A stretch of 64,000 nt of DNA from Triops longicaudatus (lineage: Eukaryota; Arthropoda; Branchiopoda; Notostraca; Triopsidae). Under the pieces are notes generated by a model, which was given only the letters and a program-made list of their open reading frames with translations, was not told where the DNA came from and ran no database searches. The stretch lies in NCBI GenBank assembly GCA_022885665.1, contig JAGQDJ010000101.1, positions 310,001-374,000 on the forward strand. Direction: 5' to 3'. Below, one piece after another: positions 35,601 through 47,337 of this stretch. The first letter of the stretch is position 1. Each line of letters starts with the position of its first letter. Made by a program: the position numbers and the translations under genes.

Positions 35601-35812
35601 TGTGCGAGGAGTCAGGAGAAGGAACCCTGGGACCAGCATCGATTGCCGTATCTCCTGCAAGGCATTCAGCCACCGATCGCTGCCGCCATGCGTTGTCAAA
35701 GCTTTCTCGAAAGTCGAAACAATGTACTTTTCGCAACTTTGAGGGAGCTTCTAACACCAGCAATCCTTGCGGGACCAGTACTTATTCCCGTACACTGAAG
35801 AGATGCGTGTGA
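32688..35812 (+). CDS. secreted cysteine-rich protein, two DUF4789-type units
   Basis: Exons 32688-32797, 32976-33432, 33656-34125, 34769-35249 and 35411-35812 join in phase to 639 residues. The first exon gives a hydrophobic leader (MNTWQRLLTIASLQ...), the rest is cysteine-rich without a membrane segment, so it is probably secreted. Motifs such as QGPC, GEC/GACDC, WY-P and EQGPC are of the kind found in arthropod DUF4789 proteins, whose function is unknown. The second and third exons are a tandem copy of the fourth and fifth: both units contain VWN--HPC-G, ANxRFSNETQxCHxxGLQEYC and PHSQ/LHSQ before a phase-0 intron, then CEPTPCP-like CExTPCP. Both units begin after a phase-2 intron, so duplication of one exon pair kept the frame. 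Confidence 0.85.
34649..34700. repeat. perfect 26-bp tandem duplication in intron
   Basis: Two identical adjacent 26-base units, each beginning CGACTTGTATG and ending CTAATATG, in the intron that separates the two DUF4789-type units. A recent slippage event. Confidence 0.85.
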
Positions 35813-35838
35813 CAGTTCACACGTACAAAAGCATAACT

Positions 35839-35844
35839 AATAAA
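35839..35844 (+). terminator. AATAAA polyadenylation signal, DUF4789-type gene
   Basis: AATAAA only 27 bases after the stop codon, so the 3' untranslated region is short. Confidence 0.65.
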
Positions 35845-37180
35845 CTACAAGCGTTTCGAAAATGTAAAAAATCAAACAGCAAATACGACAAAGTTTCGTA
35901 ATAAGCTGTATTGGTCGGTAAGGGAGCTGAGGGAGGTAAGGTAAGGGAGATGAAAATCCATGCTCATATTCCCACCGTTCCCTTGCAAGCTACTAACGCC
36001 CTCCTTCTCCTCTGCATAATTTACTGCTGTCTATATAACGTCTGAGTCAAATGCATAGAGCTCGTTAATCATTCGCGACAGAAGTAGAAATAGCTAATGG
36101 GAGGGCGTTCAATTCTATAACTCACAAAAGTAATCTAACGGCGTTCGCTGAGCAAACCGACGTACCGGTGTGAACCCTAGATCGGCTTGATATAGTGAGG
36201 TATCATTGTAATATCTTTATGGGACGAACATTTGACACAAACAAAATATTCCAAACTTGATTCGAATAAAGGGAATCCATACAATTATGAAACTAAGGCT
36301 ACTAAGATAAATTTTGAAAGATAATACAAAATCGTGCTTTACTGATTATTAAAATGAATTTATTTCTAACCATTTCTTCACTAATTTTCACTATAATTGA
36401 ATCAATTTCTCCTTAGTCCATTAGTTAAACACTGGGGTCCTTCGTACCGCAAAGAGCATATGCTCACTGCCAACGGGGGTTAAAATTTAAAAAGCTATGT
36501 CGGTCTTCTATAGACTGTTCTACTAAGTTTAATTACATTAAAATACTCACTTTAAATTCTGTATAAAATTCCACAATTTTTATCGCTTGCATTTCGTTAA
36601 AAATCAATTAACGTTTTTGTATATATTCATGGATATGGAGATACGTGTATGGCATTTTTGGAGCTCCATTTTAGAGATACTAAAAACAAGACATTCAGGA
36701 CAGTCAACTCTACGAGAGCTACGGACACAGTTTTAATGCCGACCACTTGTGAAAATGGAGGTCTTAGGGTACAACATGGCAACAAGTGCTTAACAACCGT
36801 AGCCGTGTTCTAGTCTAAGCAGATGTTCTGTATTTATTGAGCGTAATTTGCCATAATAACGCAAGCTCCAGCAGCACTTTCTGAAAGTATACAAAGACAA
36901 AAGGCCTTACAGGGCACTCATCATAAAAGTTTTTTTTTAATATCTGGCGTTTTGCGCTCCTAAAACCCTTTAGTTGGCAAAGACCCGTTTATTTCTTTCA
37001 GTTTGCGTGGAGTTTTGCAAGTAGGAACTTTGTAACCAGTGAGCAGTGTGTAAAATCGACGCAAACGAACTAGAAATTTTAGCACAAGTAGTTATTACAA
37101 AATACGTACAATTTTGGAAATATAAACTTAAATTCTATTTGTAAATCTTTATGGTCGTGTTCTCTTCTGTTGCTATCTAG
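35845..37180. other. intergenic; missing SEC14-like first exon expected here
   Basis: AT-rich. The SEC14-like gene needs an upstream start exon that ends in phase 0, and I could not identify it in this interval. No other coding signal. Confidence 0.4.
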
Positions 37181-39066
37181 TTCCGGGATGCAGTTAGCGA
37201 TTGTATATTGCCTGATCAAAGTGACAATTACCTGCTCACCTGGCTTAAAGGTAACAAAACAAGGTATTTGAGTTCACAAGCAATTACAGTGTGCATTGAA
37301 TTTTCGGCTTTTTAAAGTTTCTTTTAGCAAATTACGTAGGTCTTTTAATTTTGAAGCCCTTCATAAAAACAGCAAGTTAGCATGACAACATAATGTCAAT
37401 AAATTATCTCATATTTCCTTCTGATTTGCCTTTTCTTACGTATTTTGGACTTGTGTATTCTGGAGTTGTTTATCTTCTTACAACCTGCTAAATCATTTTT
37501 GTTCTGTTTCTCATTTTTCCTAAATATTTATTACACTTTTGTTTTTTGTTTCAGCGAGGGATTTCGACTTAACAAAGGCGGAGCTTATGCTACGAAAAGT
37601 AAGAACCCTTGGTTGAGGCCATGTTTACGACCTTGAAACGGCAAAATTGTTTAACGACTTTTGTAGTCCCTAAAATGGCGGGAATGCCTTGGCGTCGATT
37701 TACTGACGGATGATTGGAGGGCACCTGAAGTGTTTACGAAATTTTACACCGTGGGTTTCTCCGGTTATGATAAAAAAGGCAACCCAGGTGAAACTTGTCA
37801 TTTGAATCGTAAAATTTATACTACAAACACCCAATATATTGCTGTGTTACGTCACTCAACGTCTACTTGCATTTTATTCATGAACGAACACGGCAGATGG
37901 CGTTGTAGAATAAATTATGCATTTAGCCATTTAAAAAGCTCCATTAAGCCTTAGTTGCTAAAGTTTTGCAAATTAACTAATTGAATCGGAGAATCATGTC
38001 TTATTGTAAATCACGTCTTATTGTTCATAAGATAATTCCATGGATCATAAAAAAATAAAATCATAAAAATGTCGACAGTCTGGATCTTCCCATTGGGTCG
38101 CATGGATTTGCCGGGTTTCCTTCGCTGCGCTAAAAAGGAAGACTACGTAAGATATTCGGTTTGGATTGTCGAACGAAGTTTGCGGATAATGCGCAGAAAA
38201 TCAGTCCATCAGTACGTAATCGTTTTTGACATGGAAGGCTTTTCCTTCCGAAAATTTACTACGCCAGCAGGTAAGTAACATTTTCGTGAACATTTTATAT
38301 TTTCCAACAAGAACCTTATTAAATTTTAACCTTATTCCGAAAAACTTTCGCTCAGCTATGGAACTGTACCAAGAGCTCTTCCGAATTAACGACTTTTATT
38401 ATCCTGAAACTCTGAAAAAATGTGTCATCATCAACAGTGAGTTCCGTCCATAATTCAAACAAATGCTAAAGAAAGCTTATATAAAGACAGCAGAAATGCC
38501 AAATCAGAAAGTACAAAAAAATATTGAAGACATAAAAATACTTACAAGTTAATGTAAAAAAGACAAAGTTAACAAGACATATGTTATTATAAAATAATTA
38601 AATGTACTAAATACGAGCCTTTATTCAAAAAATTTTAGCATCGAAAGCTTCGGCGATTTTATATAATATGGTCAAACACTTCTTACCGGGGAAGACGGCC
38701 GAAAAGGTGGCATTTTATGACTCCAATCGCGAAAATTGGGTTTCAGTACTACTGGAAATGATCGACCCTGATCAACTGCCGGTAAATTGGGGCGGTACCC
38801 GTACTGACCCTATCGATGGCAATCCCTATTGTTCGTCTCAGGTGAATACTCCCTTTTCAATACTCTTCAGCTTCATTTCTTTGTCTTTTTTTTTACCACT
38901 GTACACCTTTTTAAAATGGAAAAATTGAAAATACAGCGGAACGTGGAATGAAAACGAATTTGAATTAGAAGAGAAGAAAATTGGTTCTTACGTTTCGTCT
39001 ATTTTTATGTAGATCTGTATGGGCGGGGAAATTCCAAAAGAATACTTCAAATCAGACGAGCCATAA
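37181..39066 (+). CDS. SEC14-like CRAL-TRIO protein, lacks GOLD domain, start exon not found
   Basis: Exons 37181-37250, 37555-37598, 37667-37787, 38079-38270, 38356-38436, 38639-38841 and 39013-39066 join in phase to 254 residues. SEC14-like proteins move or present phospholipids and other lipids in the cytosol. The CRAL-TRIO N part has NYLLTWLK-ARDFDLTKAELMLRK; the lipid-binding part has VFDMEGFSFRKF, YYPETLKKCVIIN, FLPGKTAEKV, DQLPVNWGGTRTDPDG-like and GGEIPKEYF. These match metazoan SEC14L2-type proteins closely. The frame then stops at 39066, where the C-terminal GOLD domain should begin, and no GOLD exon is found before the next gene. The exon before 37181 with the initiator Met was not found. 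So it is either a short paralogue or a recently broken gene; all visible splice sites are intact. Confidence 0.82.
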
Positions 39067-39523
39067 AATTGTTTAAAGGAAAAGGGGGAACGAAATTGTA
39101 TAAGTAGCAATTGAATCAAAACGTGAAAGAAAAACCATTAAGCTTTTAAAGCAGCTACACGTTGTATTGTCCATTTTGTGAACGTAAATAACGGTCTGAA
39201 AGGCGAGACAAAAATACAGGAAACTTCCGTTAAAAAAAACTATCCAAAAGGCAGTTGAAATGCGCTATGAAGCCGCAAGATATGCGGAATCAAATAACTC
39301 GATGCATTGGTTACTTAGATTGGAAATAACTGAAAACCAATTCTCGTTTTAAATACGTCAAGCCAAACTGGGTTGTTCAAACGGACGTGGAACGTCCAAT
39401 TGTTCGCGTGTCAATTTTCGTTGCTAGACAAAATTAGCAGTGGCATGAACCTATTTTAGTTTTCATACGTCTTTTATTTGCTGAATTCCCTGTCGCACGC
39501 TAATCGAGCCGTCATAAGTCATA

Positions 39524-40292
39524 ATGGCTTTTCCGACGTGGTTATTGCATTTCTTCAGAAATGCCTATGCCGGCAGATTTTACCGATTTCTTGAAAAAAT
39601 TCGAGGTAAAACAAAGACATTACTATTTTCACTATTAAATGATTTTCAACCCGTGACATCTGCTTCTTACCGAATGACAATTTCCTACCAGGAAGCGTGG
39701 ACCAAAGCGTCTGATGGCTTGTGCCAAGCGACGAGGAATCGAAGTTACTTTGCGGACATTACTGTACTTCTTCCGAATGCCTGGCACTTCACTGATGCAG
39801 AAGATTTTTCACGGCAAACGTACGAGGTAAAATTTTTTATTTATAGGGCAATTTACAAAGATCCAATATTGTTCTTATTAGGTGATTTCCGAATCACCCC
39901 GCTGAGTCCTTTTTGTTTTGACTGTCTTCCGCACACAAAACAAAACGGGCTTGTGTTCCGAACAAGGAAATTACATTCGAGTAACGCCCGGGATTTGTGC
40001 TGAATGCGACTTAAGCCGGCCAAGGTATAATTTAACAACCAAAAATATTTCTTTCATATACAATGTTTTTCTTTGAAATTTTCATTGCATTTTTCTAGGT
40101 TTTTTTTTTTTTTTTTTTTAAAAAAAAAGAGCCGTTGTAGCTCATTGGGCGCAATTTCGTTACGGCGTCTTCAAAGAACAGACAGTGAAGTTTAGCCCCA
40201 GTTTTATGGGAGCAGTGACTATCGGTACGGACTTAGAACCAACGTACGCTGCCGAGTATTACGATCACATTAAAACCACCTTTTCCACCTAA
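39524..40292 (+). pseudogene. CLCA (calcium-activated chloride channel regulator) N-terminal relic
   Basis: Exons 39524-39826, 39882-40024 and 40130-40292 keep phase at both junctions. CLCA proteins are secreted or membrane-shed proteins whose N-terminal metallohydrolase domain cleaves the protein itself. Exon 1 has EAWTKASDGLCQATRNRSYF and ITVLLPNAWH, as in the family start. Exon 2 has CSEQGNYIRVTPG but also an in-frame TGA at 39903-39905. Exon 3 has VVAHWAQFRYGVF, the site that is normally VHEWAHLRWGVF; the HEWAH zinc motif has become AHWAQ, so both histidines and the glutamate are out of place. A stop at 40290 ends the frame where over 700 residues of VWA and later domains should follow. 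The last acceptor lies after a T-run and A-run. A dead fragment. Confidence 0.8.
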
Positions 40293-43200
40293 TTGGGAAA
40301 TGTAATCACTACGTAGGGCTATCTCAGGATCGTCGTGTTCTATAGAAAGATCCTCAAAAGTGTACAACAATAGGTACACGTATGAATAGGATTATTACTT
40401 TAGCCCTATTAGATCTGTGACCAGAATTGTTGAAGAAAGATACAATGAGTAAATAATTTTTCCTAAACGGCATTTGCATTGTTAAAATTTCGTTGTGTCA
40501 ATGTTTCCTGAGTGATGCAGTAGTTTAACGAAATAGATTCATTTCTGCGACGGTGAAACGCTCTACCATGGTATCGAAGTACCATCGAGACATAGTGTGC
40601 TCTGCAATAGTCGAAATGCACTGGAATATTTCGGAGAATGAACTTCGCAGATGCAAAGTACGTGCTTTATATTCACTACCAAACTTTCTTACACGTACAG
40701 TGCTATCGGGGGAAAAATAGTTGGACAAACTACTTTTTTGGCAGGGGCAAACTGCGGCACTGTTAGAAACTGTCCTCGCTGGTAATACTTAGGTGAGTAC
40801 CCCGAGAACAACCCTTCAATGTTAGCGCGAGTTCCCTTGAGAAGCCTAGGGTTGTGTTTCCACTGCTAACCTAGCCTTGGTGTTGTCGCATGTCGATTGA
40901 GCGTATATTTCGCCTTATCATACTCTACGAATTCATATCAGAGAAAGAAACTTTTAAGCAAGTGCTCTTTATAGAAAGAACACATTAAATGCATGGTATT
41001 CTACCATAAATAAATAGATGCAAACTTGATGTAAAGAGATGTTAACACATTGATATTACCGTCTCACAAGTCAGAACATGCTGGATTACAATTGTCAACA
41101 TCCGATTTGTCCATTGACTGTTGTCCACGTAACCCTGTTCATTGACCAAGGGACTGACTGGTGTCCATGTGATTCTGTCGTTCACCCTGAACTGTGAACT
41201 TGGAACCGTACACTGCTAGGTCAGATCATGTGTTCAAGCGAACAGTAATTCACGTCAATGGAAACCGGATGTCTAATAAAATTGCATTTTGAATCCCCCA
41301 TCCCGCCCCCCAGAAAATATGATATTTCTGAATGGGAAAACCTCTCCGGGGGGATCTTAACCCCCTCTTCCCCTGGTTATGGGGGTGCATCAACACGTGT
41401 AGGGTGAAGATAACAGGTCGATTAACTTGCTAAGATAAACAAGAATGTAGGATTATCTAGCTGGGAGTACCTAGTAGCTTTCTTTGGAAGAGTAGTATCT
41501 ACAACCCGTTGAAGCCTCAGTTTTAGCTAATCGCACTAGCTAGATCACAGATAGAATTCCTAAGCTTAAGACTTATCTTACATTCTTTAAGAATCACGCA
41601 AGCTGTGAGTATGCTTAAGTGTTGACATCACCAAAGCTGTTGGGTAAGCCCTGTACCTATATCGGAAAACCACGTCGAATGAATCATGCCAGCTTATGTT
41701 ATCTTTCCGAATGGAAACTTCACTCTTGGACGAAATTCTATGGAATACATTTTTTCAACAATTAAAATAAGCAGCCAGTGATCCTTCCGCCAATATTTCG
41801 AAGTTCCCACTTTTCGTTGATGTGTAAGGCATTTGGCAGTGTTGACACGACAAGTAACTATCACAACAAATTCACTTCGTATAAATAGTAGTCTACGGAG
41901 TTGAAATGACGGTCTGAAATTTTCTAGAATATTCTCAAAGTATTAAAAGAAGAATCCGATTGTGTCAACTGCCTCTTGGTTCCAACCAATTGAGATAATC
42001 AAACTTCTTCTGTTCTGTCAGAGCTGCAACTCGCTGGTGTTTTTCCCAAGCGTGCTCCCCCTCTTCTCTGAATTTCGGTTATTTTCACATTCACTTGCAA
42101 GGCTAAAAAAGAGCCCCCTCGTTTCGTACTATCAAGTATTAAACAAAAGTGGGTTTTCTAAATGAGAAGAGCTTCAAATAAAAATATTACTTACACGGGC
42201 CATTCCTCGTATAACCAAGCAGAGTAATTGCTTAATTTGTGTTTCTTAAAAGTTGCCCACTACTGAGATTCTGTGTTTAGTGATATAGAAGACTGCGTAT
42301 TTTGCAAAAGCTTCAGCAATCGCCACAACACATAATAGAACAACAGTAACAAGTAGTGAAAATTACCGTGAAGCGGAAATCAAACGCTGGTTTTCCTCTG
42401 CTCCTCCATATTAAGGTCTGGAGTACACGTCTATCAACCCCTTAGGGTGAACAAGGTGCCCGTCAAAGCCAAAGGGGCGTGATCTGAGCCTTCTTGTTCA
42501 GGTCGTTGTATTTCTTATTTTTTTCACAGCATAATTAAAGGAATTTGTTGTTTTTCTATTAATTCCGGAATAGTAAGTAGGTTTTGATACATTTAGTTGA
42601 TTATTTAATTTCTTGCTTCCTGTGTTCAGAGATATTTTTATTTATTTTATTTTATAAAGGAAGATACTGTAAATTACTTCTAATAAAACAATTTTGACGT
42701 TCTTCAACAGCTTCACAAGTATTAACACAACTAAGTAATACGGAAATACCTACACGACGAAAGGCATCAGACAAGGTACAGGGACGGAAAATAAACGAAA
42801 GAAAATCATTTCTGACTGTTTTTTCTCTTTCTTTTCCGTCTGGGGTAAAATTTTAAATATTTATTGTAAACCGCTTACTTATTATAATTTCTTTTACAAA
42901 GTTGGCCTCTTAAGACCTCATAAAAATGTCTGCATGGCTTTATTGTGCCTTGTAATATGAGCCAAGTTGAGGTGTTCGCCAAAGTATACGAACATAAAGT
43001 ACTGGAACATCTTTGTCATTCGCACACATATGTTGTATACGCATACGCATACGTAATACATTCGCATACGTATTCGTATACATCTGTTGGCTCCTCCCCC
43101 TGGCAGCTTGTACACCACGAAGCAGCAGTTTTCGTTCTTTTGGACTTACTTTTTGTTTTCTAGGAGCTCAGAGTATCCAATTGAATGCCAGGGTAGCACT

Positions 43201-46200
43201 GCGTCTCACGAATACATTTCAAAGCTATAATTTTGATAGCACACGAGACGGAAAAGAAAATGAGAAAACCGTCGCAACCGTCCCTTCGTTTCTCCGATGG
43301 CGATGTTTGAAGCTCCAACAAGAGAACTTTGGACAATGGACACAAAACACAACTTTGTCTTATAAAAAAGAGCAAAAAACCTAGTTTTTTCAGATGTAGG
43401 ATTCTTTTTACCATGGACCAAATAATAACGAAGATATTCAGGAAACAAGAAGGTATTCTGCGCAGTCACGTGGTGCTGTGACGAAGCAGGGGAATAGTAC
43501 CGTACGTGCGGACATGAAAACTGCGGTGTTTCTTGGTTCAGCGAGGACACGTGATGTCTTAATGTGGAATATTTTATCCTCGTGTGATGTCTCGTTCGCG
43601 CGGCGAGAAACTTCGCAAGGAAATAACTCTGGAATGGCTCGTCAGAAAAAAATTGAAACAAAATTGTGCGCTCTTAGAATAATGTGTATAATAACAATCG
43701 ATCAAAATCTCAATAGGTGCTTTGGTGTCCATTGCACTTTAATGTTACACATGTCTAAAGTCAAACATGTAAACAACAAATATGTATTTTTGCTTATTCG
43801 TGTGTTTCAACAGACCAACGTGGTTTACGCAATGTAAAGTCATCTTTAACACTCTTTTAGGTGTCTTTTTTAAAGGCACATGTTTTCTAAATAAACATAT
43901 TGGAATTCATTATTTCCTTAACTTCTCGTTATTTTGTACTGAAGTCATCCTAAGTTCAAGCCATCATAAGTCAACCATTATCTTCAAGTTTACTAAGCAC
44001 AACCGCTAACATAGTGCAAAAATAAAGCTATTAATTCTCCAAAAACAGGAACATCGGACTATTTTTCAAACAGTCCAACGTAATTTCACAACCTGCGACA
44101 CCTTTTCTGCAGCTTTAACCATTCTTTCTGAAAGTCAATTCTTCTTTACAAAAAATTCATCTTCGAATACTCCCAGAGTACTTAAAAATTATGTATCACA
44201 AAGCTTCGCTAAAGTTTCCCTCAACAAAGACAAATTCCGTTCGGTACCAAATATTCTGGCAGGTATTTCGCTTTTTCACACCTCCCCCGTCATCTAGCAG
44301 TCACCTCTCTACTCACATATCCACGACTGCTAGCATAACTTTAGACTCTGCCAGGTTTACGGTTTAACGTGTAGTCCTGCACTGCTTTCAGCTCCTCTAC
44401 TAGCAAGTCTCACGCCTTTTACGTTTAACAACACCTCTTTTAAATGTCTACGCGTCTCTGTCGATCCCTCAATCTTTTTATTTAGCGCACATTTCTCTTA
44501 TGCAAGCTCTTCCACCGTTTTTTTTGCAGTTATTTGTTCTCTTCTTCCAGCATTCGCAAATCCCTCTTCTTGGTTTAGGCAAATCAAATAGAGAGAACAT
44601 CTGGACCTTTCCGTATGGGCCTTCTGTCACAACTTTCGGAGCCTTCAGGCTAGTGCCTTGAAGAATCTTACAGAATCTATATAGAATATAGGCTAGTTCT
44701 TTATAGAATCTTTACCTTATTACGCCCCTCGCGGCGAGAGCAGGCACATCCGTCCATTTTGCATACGAACACTGGAAGGCGTCATAAAGGTCCTCCGAGG
44801 TTCACCCCGTTTCCCATGACACTTTCTTTGTTCGTTGAAGTGAAAGGTTCAAAGTTATCATGGTTTCGCTAGATGGCACTAGTGAATATGAGTGAAGCGG
44901 GAACCACGAACATGGAGTATAAACGTAAATCGATAGCAAAACGGATTTATTAATTCCTTAATTGTCCGACCTTAAAAACAAGGGGCCTTGTTGATTGAAC
45001 GAGTGTTATTATTATCGAGGCTTCAACTGCACTATAGTCGATACATTTCATAAATAGCCTATATTATGAAATGTACCGATTCATAAATTTTAGCCAATGA
45101 ACGGTTCTACTCCATGCATTTCTCAACCAATCGAGTGTCTGTTCCACTACTGTCGGGATCCTCCTATTCCTTCTATTTTTTTACGACAAGGCTTTATACA
45201 GACTTATTCTCTCTATTCTCTATGGGTTTAGGAGAAAAATATGGCAACCTTGCTTGCACCCGCTAGATAAAAAGTGCGCAACTATCGTTGCGCTGGACGG
45301 TGAATACTGAAAGCGTTATTCACTAAAATGTTTACTTGTTATTCCTGGCAATATCTTTTTTTTTTCAGCAAAACTCTTCCTTGATTAGATAAAAGGTCAA
45401 AAGAGATTCTGCAACAAAGGAGTAAGATTAGCGTTACACTTATTTATGAACATTTTGCGTGAATGGGTCGATGCCAGACTCGAACTGCTATAACGAGGGC
45501 GGTGATCTGCAACAAACCCCGAGCAGTCGAAAAGTCATGATAAAAACGCTTACACCGAGACTGCAAGGTTCTGATTACTTGACAAAATGACTCACCAGGT
45601 TTCGTCTTATCATTGCGTGGAATGTACGCCCTAATGATTCAGAGTGTGCTCAAACGGTTATAAGTTTTGCTCCCATCAGTTCAGTGTTGTCAGGACATGA
45701 TTGTTGGCTAAAACTTTGGTTTGTCCATTGAAGCCTGCCGTCCTATTTCTACGACGCATTACTTAAACGGTAACGGTATAATAAGATTTCTTTTACGAAA
45801 TAGATTTAAAAATAGAAACCTTTTTAATCTCCATTGCATTTGAACAATATTTGTTTACGAAGTTGCTTCACGGAACCCGTAGTTATTCTTGTTATAGGCC
45901 TACTTAGAACGCCGTAGCAATTTAACTTACGTATTAAGATAGACAATATGAAAAGGTAAACAGTCAAGTTGCGAGTTCCCTTTTGCATTAACATAGGGTT
46001 TAATTGGGAGAAACCGGAATATCGCGAGGCAAAAATGACACTGGAAATGCTTCTTCAGGCCACAGAACACTTCTGTAATAATTTTCGTTATATGCCACGT
46101 GGCCTGTTAGGTTTAGATAAGTTCACTTTGGTAAGGTTAGCTTGAGCTAAAATACGTAAAATTTCAACGTTAGAGGCTCCCGGAACCAAAACATGCGCAT

Positions 46201-47337
46201 GGAAACATACAATAATGGTAATAGTAAACTGTAACGCAGTTTGCCCATTTTTTCCAAAAATTGTCGCTTTTTTTGTAAAATCTAGTTAGTCGCTACTCCT
46301 TTACTTGTATTAGAGTTTATAGTGCTTAAAAAGCTCTTGGGTCTAGGTGCAAAGCCGAATCATATGTCCAGTAGCAGTCAGACTTGTTTTGCATTGTTTC
46401 GAAAACTAGTTCAAACTAGTTCAGACAACTTTCGCGACAGTAAAATACAGTTTAAGCTTTTATCGGAATCAGATTTGTCCGGAAAGATCTAGTTAAGCTG
46501 AACCAACTTTGTTATCTTTGGTAAATTAGCATATACAAATCGCGCATTGTATCCACACTTGATCTTATGGAACAATTCGATAGAAAAATTCTGTAAACTC
46601 AAAATCAAAATTCGTGTAGGAATACTTCGAGGACAATTTAAAAACTTCTCTTCTGATTCGTGATATTTTCGCAATAACAATTGTACTAAAAATAAGTAAA
46701 TGACGTTAAGAAATATTTCAGCTTTTGAACCTGAAACTTGCAAGTCTGAATCGAATTTTTTTAAATTACTTGAGAATTCCAACAGGAAACTTGACATTAC
46801 AATCTTAAGATTCATAACAAAACTTTACTGTTGCAAATGTTTTTTTTTTCTGGGGTTTCGTAAGCTGATCAGCCGTGCTTTAAAAACCCTTAATTTCAAA
46901 ACTTGAATGCGATGTTACAAAATCCGTAGACATTTCGAACACATTTTCTTTCAGATCCTAATTTTACTGGAAAAACTGTGAAGTAGAGAAAGATTAAGTC
47001 CAGGTACAGAGAAACACCTTTTGACAATCAAACAAATTGCTTTGACAGAAATATTGCTTTTAAAAATACCTAATGTCCTAGTTTCGAATTTTCTCCCAAA
47101 AGCTTTGGTTCCCTTGAATTATTTGTATGATCCGATACGCTGTTCTTCTTTTGGCTCTTTTTTTTTATAAAAACTGTCATTTCTCGTTTAAGTGTACGGG
47201 TGTGTTCTCTTTCCAGTGAGATAAACCTGAGTCTCGAACTGAAATATTATTCTAGCTGAACAAATCTCCTTTTCCAGGTTCTGCCAGCTTGGACTCCGCG
47301 AATACCGACAAGAGAAGTTTCCGCGAGGAAAAGAAAC
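40293..47337. other. 7-kb region without a supported gene
   Basis: Read on both strands, no chain of exons was found. Contents noted: a G/C-run-rich patch at about 41295-41390, CATACG/GTATAC simple-sequence at about 43015-43085, a motif TTCGCTAGATGGCACTAGTGAA at 44865-44886, and overlapping open frames on both strands at 43000-43840 without domains. The segment 47220-47337 ends with an acceptor-like CCAG and probably holds the 5' untranslated exon of Asteroid. Confidence 0.45.
43015..43085. repeat. CATACG/GTATAC simple-sequence patch
   Basis: Interrupted repeats of CATACG, CGCATACG and CGTATA. Alternating purine-pyrimidine, imperfect. Confidence 0.6.

Noticed and set aside
39001..39520. GOLD-domain exon of the SEC14-like gene
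   Set aside because: All three plus-strand frames after 39066 were read; none gives GOLD-like sequence before the CLCA relic.
43000..43840. Overlapping open frames on both strands, up to 151 codons
   Set aside because: Frames overlap on both strands, none shows a domain, signal peptide or splice sites; they reflect a local lack of stops.
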